A program made the translations under genes and the position numbers. The notes under the pieces were generated by a model that searched no databases, was not told the origin of the DNA, and saw nothing but the letters and a program-made list of their open reading frames with translations. This document shows, piece by piece, positions 55,756-64,000 of a stretch of 64,000 nt of DNA. Numbering within the stretch: the stretch's first letter is position 1; every line of letters starts with the position of its first letter. The DNA is from Asterias rubens (Eukaryota > Echinodermata > Asteroidea > Forcipulatida > Asteriidae), in the NCBI RefSeq assembly GCF_902459465.1, contig NW_022985820.1:16001-80000 (forward strand). Reading direction: 5' to 3'.

Positions 55756-58700
55756 CTACAAGTCTGTACCGAGGCCTGGGTTGGCTGCAGTGTATGGCAT
55801 CGTAGTCTCAGCATAGACTCTATCAGCTTGTTTGATTGCTATCCTTTCCCTATGAAGCTCTTGCTCTGCTTGTTCTTGGTCTAACTCCCTCCTCTCCTGA
55901 TAAACATAAAACCAGCCCAAAACGTCACAATTTGATAAAATTATCGATAAAGTGTCAAGTCAGTGGGGAAATAGCCTTTACAGTTTAAACTACACAAGTG
56001 ACGTCTGAAAATTTAATTAATTTCCTTCACAATAAAAGTACTTGGTTCTTCTTTATCACACCCTAAGAGGCATATCAAAATGCTGCAAGGTATGTGAAGA
56101 TACATTTTGAAGTATGAATTATCTTCTTTTCAGACACGATGTTATGGTGTACAAGGTACTGTGGCGCAATATGCTGCCAATCAAACAAGGAACACCAGAG
56201 TGGTCCACTTTTTTTTATCGATGAGTGCACAGGATGCTTTCATCTAGAAGATGGTCTCAGATATCTCAATACACTGTTATCAGTGAAGCTATATTTGACA
56301 TACTGATATATCAGAACCCAGTTAACTCATCAATGGAATCAATTCATTTCAATACTCACCTAATGAAACCAACCATGCTGAGACTAACCAGGCCTGCCCC
56401 AGCAGTACCAGCTCCTCAAATTTGCGCAGAGATTTGTCATCACAGACCAGATATTTTACACAAAAAACTTCACAAGACAATCACAGATGATTACTACAAT
56501 CTTAAAGGAAACTACACCGACTGGTCTAATCCTATATAAATTTAGAGGTACAATAAAACTAACCTGTGAAAACGAACTTTTCAAAAGGTTGTAGCAATTT
56601 TGAGATATTGCCGGAAATCCGAAGCAGTTATGACTTACCTGACAGAAAAGTTTGTCAGATTCAATCTTGGAGAATAACAACTTATGTTTAAGTGATGCTC
56701 AAAATGCTTTATACTATTAAAGCTGCTGTATTCCTAATCAAGTAAGATTTTGTTGCCATTTATTTTAAGAGCAATTTTTCTTGAGAAAGAGGAATTCAAT
56801 AACATTTCAAGATGAGAATTGTGCATTCCATTAATGGATTATTCTTCCTGCCTGGATATAACCACTCTAGGTTTCTGGCAATATCTAAAAATTCTACCAC
56901 CTTTTGAAATTAATATTTCACAGGTTAGCTTTATTGTGAATGTGTACAATTATAGGATTAAAACAATCAAGCGGTTCCAAAACCAAAGGTGCACTTTGGC
57001 TTTAAGCAATATTTGTCTGCGTTTAGCTAATTTGTATTGAATCTACTTACATCTTCTTCTAATCTGTTGTACTCGTTGATGGCATACTGGTACTTTGGTG
57101 AAGTGATGCCAAGAAAGTAAGCTAACCTCTCACCAAGAAAATCACATACTGGAGTCAAATTGAAGGGGAAAACAATTTCACTGTGTTATTATTATTAAAA
57201 TAAAGTAATAAATCACAAGGGAACTGACTGGGTTTAATTTTAAGCAATTTGTGGTTGAACCAAAACTTAATGAAGTAGCAAACCACTTACCTCCCAGTGT
57301 CTTTGACTTAATGAAGTAGCAAACCACTTACCTCCCAGTGTCTTTGACTTAATGAAGTAGCAAACCACTTACCTCCCAGTGTCTTTGACTTAATGAAGTA
57401 GCAAACCACTTACCTCCCAGTGTCTTTGTTGATGCTGCAACTGTATAATACCAAAGATATGGACCCCATGTCAGCGTTTTCTACCGATTGGAAAACAAAA
57501 CAAAAAAACATGGTCATACATGGACGTTAGTAAATCTGTATTTAAACCAAAAGGGAAACTGTAAATTTTCAGTAATTTGGGGTTGAATAAAGAAAGTTTG
57601 ACAAAAAAGGGACTTGTACCTGTGACGTCCAGATTAACGAGCCACACTCTACCAACTGAGATGTATACCCTTATGTTGGCGTCTCCCTATTTTGCAAAAA
57701 TCTTTGGTCGGGTGCCAGTCAGAAACCATACAATGTGCCCTGAACACCCAGCAGGGTTGATTTGTGCAAGTTACAAGTCTTTATTACTATTATTATGACA
57801 CAAGCTGGTTTGCAAAGGGCTCACCTAAGGGAATAGCTGCAAACATTGGTATCCCAGAAATAGGGACACATCTGGACTGATTTTGTTTTGTCGCGGGAGG
57901 TGAACATCGGAAACTGTATACTTTGTTATTTTGGGGGTCAAACTTTGGGTCGCCTGCAATATCTTGTTTACTAACCCACTTATTAATGCAAACAATATTT
58001 TGAATAAAAAAAAAAAAGAAAAAAAAAAAGTGTTTTTTTTTCCCCCCCATTTTTGGACGATCTACCCTCTTATTTCTGCCCTTTATAATACCTTTTTTCG
58101 TCAACAACCATTTTCATGGCTTCGTAATTTAAGGATTGGTTGTGCAAAAAACTCATTTTGCGATAGAATGTTCGTGGTTCAACCATACCTCTATGGTTTA
58201 ACCATGGAGGTAGAAGTTAGAACCATGGTTTAACGATCGGTCAGCAACGCACATTGGGAAATAGGGTCCAATAACTTACCGCCAACTCGATGCCATCAAC
58301 TCCTCCAAAATAAATTTAAAATCCACAAAGGATGCATAAAACTATAAAGTACCGGTATAAGCCAAAAGAGTTTTAACAGGTTTTAAGTTCCATCTCAGTT
58401 TTAAAAATTGAGTTTTTTTCTCGTGAAAAGATCATCTCTCAACTACAAAGCCGTCGGCCGACATCTTGCATTTAAAAAAAATAGTTTATGGCCTGACGTT
58501 TCGACCCTAGCAGAGTCTTTCTCGAAGGCTAAATGACAACACAACAAACATGAACAGGTAACTAAGTGAAACATAAGCAGTGAAGTGGAAATACATGAAT
58601 GGGGTTAGAAAGCATATATAAAAAAGCAGGGGGTAAACGATGAATAGGGGGACAAAAAGGGGGTGTGAAGGGAAGGGACTGGCTTGACCACAAGCAAGAA

Positions 58701-61573
58701 GATGGAAACACAAAGGACAACATCAAGGGTGGTGAGGTTGGGTAAAAAGTAATTTGTTAGTGAATGAGGCTCAGGCTAAAAGGCTATGGGGAAAAAAGGA
58801 GACGGCAAAACAAAAGGTTTATTAGTCGTTTCCTTCTTGGATGTTCAGACCATGGGGTTGAATGGTCTGGAGGCGTCTAATCCAGAGTTTCTCCCTACTC
58901 AAACGCACAGTCTCTCTGTGGTTGCCTAGTGCCTCTATGCCCTGTAAGATCATGTCAGAAATGGAGTGATTAGGAAGATTGAAGTGATGACCTACAGGTG
59001 TATCTAGCTTTTGGGTCTTGACTGTAGATCTGTGGCCGTAGAAACGCCTCTTGAGTGTAGTTCTTGTTTCACCTATATATTGAACACCACAGACTCTGCA
59101 AGATATGAGATAAATGAGATTAGTGGTGGTGCAGGTGACATGACCCCTTGTCTTATGGGTGGTACCGCCGGTGTTACTGGTGAAGGAGTCCGATTCCCTG
59201 ATGTGTTGTCTACAGACGATGCATTTGGAGATGAACGAACACCTAAAAGTTCCCTGTGGTAGAGGGGGATTAACATCATCATTAATGGGAGGGACTTCTG
59301 CTCGGACAATGAGATCCCTGAGACTTGGTGGGCGTCTGTAGGCAACTATGGGTTCTTCCTGCACAGCACGTTGAAGTCGATCTGATGTGTGAAGAATATG
59401 ATGGTTAGAACTGGTTATTTTACGAATGGGAGGAAGTGAGGGGTGGAAAGTGACAACAAAAGGTACTTTCCCAGTAGGACTCTGTTGTTTCTTGGGTCCT
59501 TTGGAAAGTACTGACTCCCTAGAACGAGCCTTGACTTTCTGGATAGCTCGATGGACTGCTAGAGAGCTATGACCCCTGAAAACAAGGTGTTTCTTAAGTT
59601 CCTGTGAGTGGTGGATAAAATCAGAATCATTAGAACAGATTCGACGGAGTCTGAGGGCCTGACTGTAGGCTATGCTGGTTTTGCAGTGTCGGGGGTGACA
59701 GCTAGTGGAATGTAGGTATTGGTGTTTATCTGTGGGTTTAACGAAGAGATCTGTGGTTAAGCCTTCATCCGTCTTGAGAACCTTGACATCCAGAAAGTGT
59801 GTATCTTTGGTTGAGTATTCGCTCGTGAATTTGATGGTCCTGTGGAAGGAATTTATGTGATTAATGAAAGCTTTGAGGCTTGCTTCATCGCTTGTCCAGA
59901 TGAAAAAGATGTCATCGATATAGCGCCACCAGACCCAGGGACGGCAAGGGGCTGATGCCAACATGCGCTGTTCAAGATGGCTCATGAAAAGGCACGCCAT
60001 TGATGGTGCCATACGTGTGCCCATTGCAGTGCCCTGTACCTGTAGGAAATTCTTACCCCTGAAAGAAAAGTTGTTTTTTGTTAGAACATGTTGCATGAGG
60101 GATACAATGTCTGAAATGGGCGGTGATGTGTGACCACTCTTAGCCAGAGCTGAAGAGCAGGCAGCAATCCCTTCATCTTGGGGAATGTTGGTGTATAGAG
60201 AGGTTACATCAAAAGTACCGATGATGGCTGTGTTATGGCCTGCTTCTGAATACCTGCGATTTTGCGGAGGAAATCTGGAGTGTCATGAATGTATGATGGA
60301 ATCTGCGGCATTAACGGCTTGAGAAAACTGTCAACAAAAAGAGAAATGTTCTCAGTGGGGGAACCGTTGCCAGATATGATGGGTCTTCCTGGGTTGTCTG
60401 GTTTATGTACCTTTGGAAGGAGGTAAAACCTGGCTGTTCTACAGTCGACCGGGGAGAGAAACTTGTGAGCTTTCTTGGAGAGGTTGTCACGGTCATGCAT
60501 TTCGTCCAGTGTTTGTTGAATCTCCTTTGAGAAGGTGCCTGTTGGATCAGTGTCAAGTGGTTTATAATTAGTTTGGTTGTTCAGTTGTCTCATGGCTTCA
60601 TCGATGTATTGCTGGCGGCCCATGACAACAACAGCAGAGCCCTTGTCGGCTGGCTTGATGATGATGTCTTTCCGTGCTCGTAGAGTCTTAAGAGCCTCAC
60701 GCTCTTCTCTAGGGAGGTTGTCATGAGTCCTGTGGGTAGAATGATCATTCGAGTTAATTTGTGAACTAACAACCTGCACGTAAGTTTCAAGGGAAGGAAC
60801 AGGGTTCTTAGGTGGTACCCATTTACTCTTACAGTAAAATGGCTCAGGATCCATGGGTGGTGAGTCGAGGAAGAATTCATTTTCAACAATCTTACACTAC
60901 ATTGACAACAGAGGGCGCTTTCCTGAATTTGGAATAGTCTTGGCTCAAGGCGTCACTGATCGGGACAGCCTGTGTGGTATGTACTACACTTTATCTCAAT
61001 TGAAAGCTGACGACTTGGGTCGAGACTAGTCTAGTCCCAAACTAGTCCATCTGCGTAGTGGTTGAGTAGACGGCGAGTTGACGGCAAATAGCAGAACCGG
61101 TGCATGCTTTTATTCTCAGGCGAAAGCGGCCACATTAAATTTAGCGCAAATCAAGACTTATCAAACCATTTTATGAACTTTAAAACATGGATTTTACCAC
61201 CCTACCCCTTTTAAAACTTTCTAAAAATAAAATTGGGAAAGTTGAGAAATCAGGACAGTCCCGTTTTTTAGGGTCTTCAAAACTCAGAAACCGGGACTCC
61301 CCGGGGAAAACCGGGACAGTTGGCAGGTATAACTAAGGGGTACAACTTTTTGTTTAAAATATCAAGAAACAACCCAAAAGGGAACTGACTGGGTAAGTTT
61401 CAAAAAGTGAAATGACTTACAGGGTCAACAGCTGGTACTACTTTGGCATTATTAGGTCCATCTTCTTCATCAGAGCTATACTCCTCCACGACACCATCGC
61501 TGAAATGGATAACTCGTTTGGGTTTCTTTATACCAAGGGAGATATTATTGACATCTGTCGCTGGAGCCTGTGC
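55756..61573 (-). CDS. FAM177A: FAM177 family protein, 4 exons seen, 5' exon missing
   Basis: Small protein of poorly known function (FAM177A1 is linked to the Golgi in vertebrates). Exons (minus order): 61573-61421, 57480-57414, 57148-57051, 55896-55756, joining in frame to 152 residues plus stop. Signature: KKPKRVIHFSDGVVEEYSSD, then VPAVDP-KTLTWGPYLWYY, VCDFLGERLAYFLGITSPKY, QYAINEYNRLEED, and a Glu/Arg coiled coil (ERRELDQEQAEQELHRERIA), ending NPGLGTDL. The first listed exon begins in phase 0 after an acceptor, so at least one upstream coding exon with the ATG is still to be found, beyond 61573 or outside the window. The 5' splice site of the second exon seen is tandemly repeated. A Penelope-like element fills the large intron. 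Confidence 0.9.
56247..56455. repeat. ~215-bp dispersed segment, copy 2
   Basis: Near-identical partner of 47346-47565, in the last FAM177 intron and in the same orientation, about 8.9 kb away. It differs by a few small indels (ATTTGACATACTGATATATC against ATTTGATACACTGATATC). Confidence 0.85.
56497..57008. mobile_element. MITE-like element, about 510 bp
   Basis: Begins CTTAAAGGAAACTACACCGA and ends CCAAAGGTGCACTTTGGCTT-TAAG; partial inverse similarity inside (CTCAAAATGCTTTATACTAT). Related to 5105-5510. It lies between two FAM177 exons, stopping 43 bp short of the exon at 57051. Confidence 0.55.
57270..57430 (-). repeat. 41-bp x 4 tandem repeat of a FAM177 5' splice site
   Basis: Four units, each carrying the last 15 or so bases of the 57480-57414 exon (CAAAGACACTGGGAG) and GTAAGTGGTTTGCTAC of the intron. 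Donors lie at 57408-57413, 57367-57372, 57326-57331 and 57285-57290. Only the first is in the frame used by the family; each further donor adds 41 bases and shifts the frame. Confidence 0.93.
57585..57745 (-). repeat. tRNA-derived SINE fragment (family S6)
   Basis: Minus strand: CTCAGTTGGTAGAGTGTGGC (A-box region), GACGTCACAGGTACAAGTCC in the B-box position, and TTTCTGACTGGCACCCGACC shared with 45470-45610. The end adjoins LINE tail words AACACCCAGCAGGGTTG near 57741. Confidence 0.6.
57738..57800 (+). repeat. Short LINE B-type 3' tail
   Basis: CCTGAACACCCAGCAGGGTTGATTTGTGCA...TTACAAGTCTTTATTACTATTATTATG is the terminal ~60 bases of the LINE family at 25686-27270; same orientation as the LINE. 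Confidence 0.7.
58484..60895 (-). mobile_element. Penelope-like retroelement (RT + GIY-YIG), frameshifted
   Basis: Minus-strand element in a FAM177 intron. First frame (about 60890-60204): IIKPADKGSAVVVM, RFYLLPKVHKPDNPGRPIIS. Second frame (60239-58822): FDVTSLYTNIP, AMGTRMAPSMA, RYIDDIFFIW (catalytic YIDD), HFLDVKVL, a Cys-rich stretch (CIVCRQH), then the GIY-YIG endonuclease LIYLISCRVCGVQYIGETR. One frameshift near 60240 separates them; otherwise the frames are well kept. It is 5'-truncated near 60895. The 3' flank ends with GCTAGGGTCGAAACGTCAGG (58491-58510), common at PLE ends. Confidence 0.93.
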
Positions 61574-62189
61574 CTGAAAATCAATCAATGTGTCTTTTAA
61601 GATATTGATCAACAATACATACATGCATTAAAACCACCACTGCCAAACTAGGCCCACCTTGTACCATAGAGGAAGGCTTGTACAACTCGCAACCTCAATT
61701 TTCCAGGTTACTCCACTCTGTTGTCACTCCATAGTTGCACAAAATAGTTTCCTTATGAAGGAAAGCTATAAAGTGTACCTGTAAGTCACAGTGTAAGTGA
61801 AATGGTGGTGGCTCTCTGATTTCAATTAATTCAGTTACACATACACATTTGTTTCACCATCCTTACTTTATCATTTATGTTATGAATCGAACAATCGACA
61901 AGTACATGTAAAAACTAAAATTTGGAGTAGTAAAGCAAAAAGAGGTCTAGTATTGTAAGCGAGCAAGCACTCAGTCAGGGTAATTGAAATATGGGGCTGT
62001 TAATGTTATTTAAGATAAACAGCCACTGGCCAGGCAACAAAAAAACGCACAAAAAACGCACAAACAAACAAACAAACAAAATGACAAACAAACAGACACG
62101 CAAACATGGCAAACAAACATTTGTTAAAAGTTTTTGTAACTTCCCCTAGTTCAGTTGCTATAACCATGGAGGTAGATATAATGTAACTC

Positions 62190-62238
62190 TCCTGCCGACG
62201 GCGTAGCCGGAGGCTCTGGCTACGGCGTCGGCAGGAGG
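62190..62238. repeat. Strong 19-bp-stem hairpin
   Basis: CCTGCCGACGGCGTAGCC and GGCTACGGCGTCGGCAGG form a near-perfect stem with a short GGAGGCTCT loop, flanked by TAACTCT/AGGGTTTACGTTA. It resembles the subterminal hairpins of the 13.3-kb element in layout, not in sequence. Confidence 0.8.
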
Positions 62239-62239
62239 G

Positions 62240-63360
62240 TTTACGTTATAATAATAATAATTAAAACTTATAAAGCGCCATCTATCTAAGACAAAAGTTA
62301 TTCCGAGGCGCATAAAACAAACAAAGAGAGTAACAAAACAAAAACAAAAATACAAATTACGAAGCTTGGAAAGAAATAAGGGTACGTTGAATACAAATGT
62401 TGAATTACATAAACGTGTTGGCAAAAATAAATGGTTAAAAACAGACAGAAAGACAATCATAAGAAATTTTGAATAGGTGGTTTAAGCAGAGTTTTGAAAA
62501 TGTCCAGAGGTGTTGTAGCTCGGATATGTAAAGGAAGAGAGTTCCAGAGTTTGGGTGCGGATACAGAAAAAGCATGAACGCCGTTGGAAGTGTTTGTTTT
62601 AGGGACAGTTAAATAAAGTTGGTTTGTAGAGCAAAGATTGAGAGTAGGTCACTAGGTGTATATCCATCAACTGGAGCGAATACAGAGGCAAGCCATCAGA
62701 TTTGTAAACAACAATTACCAAACTACACCAGGAACTGTCACGTCACTGTTCAAAAAACAAGGATGGCTGACACTCGAAACCAGGAGGAAAGTCAGCAGAC
62801 TAACTATGATGTACAAAATTCTCAATAAATTAGTAGACATCCCAACTGTAGACTGTCCGACTCCTAATAATCACTCATCACGGGGACATAAACAAAAACT
62901 TATGCAGATACGCACCAGAACTAGAATTTTCGACAACACTCACAGGTGTTCTTTCCAAGAGGAATTAAAGATTGGAGCAGCCTCCCACGTAAAATTATAG
63001 ATGGCATCCCACTTTCGCACTCTGCATTTAGGCAAGAACTACTTACCCTATACGGAGCAAAATAATCGCCCCTACACCCACGCGACGCGCAAGCTAAACA
63101 AAAGTTGGTGTGATGTTTCCTGAAAGGATGCTTTGCCGACAATATAATTCAGATTCAGATTCTGATCATTAATGGTGAGAGAATTTCTTTGAGATATGGA
63201 GGAGCCCTTCCATTCATAGCTTTCCAGGCGAGCAAAATTCTTTGACAGACTGGGAGACAGTGAAGTTGTTTCAATACAGGTGTGATGTGATCATATTTAT
63301 TTACGTGTTTAAGATATTATTACGCGAGCAGCAGCGTTCTGGACATGATTTTGAAGTTTT
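62240..63360. mobile_element. Non-autonomous dispersed element split by a LINE tail
   Basis: Left part 62240-62650 (AAAACTTATAAAGCGCCATC...GAGTTCCAGAGTTTGGGTGC) and right part 63175-63360 (TGGAGGAGCCCTTCCATTCA...GAGCAGCAGCGTTCTGGACA). The left part is related to 34180-34380. The insertion between them is the LINE at 62650-63175. Confidence 0.6.
62650..63175 (+). mobile_element. LINE 3' fragment of a second clade
   Basis: RT C-terminal frame: LERIQRQAIRFVNNNYQTTP, SLFKKQGWLTLETRRKVSRL, TMMYKILNKLVDIP, SSRGHKQKLMQIRTRT, then after a frameshift near 62955 IDGIPLSHSAF-type words and a stop near 63065. Ends in TTCAGATTCAGATTCTGA. Distinct from LINE A and B. Confidence 0.8.
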
Positions 63361-64000
63361 GTGATAAGGTTTATACCAATTTAATTTTAAAGCAATTAGT
63401 TTCCATTATCAAGCAACTATACTTCCCCCTGCCCGCCCTGCCAGTCATGCCAGTAAATTCCCAAAACCATGTAGAGGAAGGATTCTTTACCGGTTTCTCC
63501 CCCTGGAAAAGCACATTGGCCATCGATTCAGAAGAAAGTGAAGTCATTGTCATTTATGAAGTTAATACTGCAATCTCTGCGTGTCTCACGTCAAAAGATA
63601 AATGAAGTAATTTCTTGGTTATTTACATCATTAGTCTGGACCCAATGTGCTTTGCTGGCGCATTGAACTATTAAACACATGTTGTGAAAACAGATACCAT
63701 GCAAAGAATGATACTTGCACGAGTATGACACGCCAATGTTGTTTTAATAAAATTTATCAATTAATAAACCAAAAGGACTGGGTAAATTTTAAGTGAGATG
63801 GGGTTGAGCCAACAGAGCTATTATGTATGGGTTGAACCATAGAGCTATTTTTATATAGCTCTATGGGTTGAACTGTGTATAAATGCAGTGTGTTGACCTT
63901 ATAAACCTTTGTACATTTCTCTAGTCCATTTAGTTTAAAGTTCAAGAGCGATGACCATCAAGAGTTGACCACGGGCAGTCTCCTTGATTGATTGCTCACT

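Larger units (their letters stand above)
61574..64000. other. Upstream side of FAM177, repeats only
   Basis: The missing FAM177 first exon and promoter should lie here or beyond. 61600-62190 is AT-rich with an (AAAC)-type run at 62055-62100. 62240-63360 is a dispersed element split by a LINE tail. 63360-64000 has no recognisable gene; a 60-codon minus frame at 63553-63371 shows no known domain. Confidence 0.5.

Overview
The window is animal nuclear DNA. Genes are split into many short exons with GT-AG introns, introns are crowded with SINEs, LINEs, MITEs and minisatellites, and the four protein genes give full metazoan orthologues when exons are joined by hand. The repeat mix (TTAA-flanked MITEs, L2/CR1-like LINE tails, a Penelope-like element, several tRNA-derived SINEs) suggests a marine deuterostome, most likely an echinoderm and perhaps a sea star. 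That assignment is an impression, not a search result.

Layout. (1) 697-15248, minus strand: EEF1G, 10 exons, 421 aa. Six of its introns each hold one copy of a ~150-nt repeat that, read in the host's sense strand, folds as a two-hairpin H/ACA snoRNA with hinge box and ACA box. (2) 15249-15403: a 155-bp gap between divergent start codons, i.e. a shared promoter. (3) 15404-38508, plus strand: NVL, 25 exons, about 974 aa, a double-AAA ribosome-biogenesis ATPase. Its introns contain a 19-copy array of a tRNA-like SINE head, an 11-unit array made from its own Walker A exon, a LINE-in-LINE nest, a 59-bp minisatellite and a hAT-type MITE. (4) 38509-43123: convergent intergenic space with repeats. 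(5) 43124-49559, minus: OTUB1, 7 exons, 274 aa, catalytic triad intact. (6) 49560-55755: intergenic, with three copies of one MITE, a TTAA-flanked MITE and a 31-bp x 27 minisatellite. (7) 55756-61573, minus: FAM177-type gene, four exons recognised, first exon not found; one intron hosts a decayed Penelope-like retroelement. (8) 61574-64000: repeats only, nothing coding recognised.

Functional reading. The strongest system-level signal is the EEF1G/NVL pair. A translation factor gene carrying six candidate pseudouridylation-guide RNAs shares a promoter with a 60S-maturation ATPase, so one promoter could feed translation, rRNA modification and large-subunit assembly. The second theme is tandem amplification of functional sequence: a pol III promoter-like SINE head (x19), a Walker A exon with its 5' splice site (x11), and a FAM177 5' splice site (x4). 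Exon borders were assigned by eye from reading frame and GT-AG signals; expect errors of a base or two in places.
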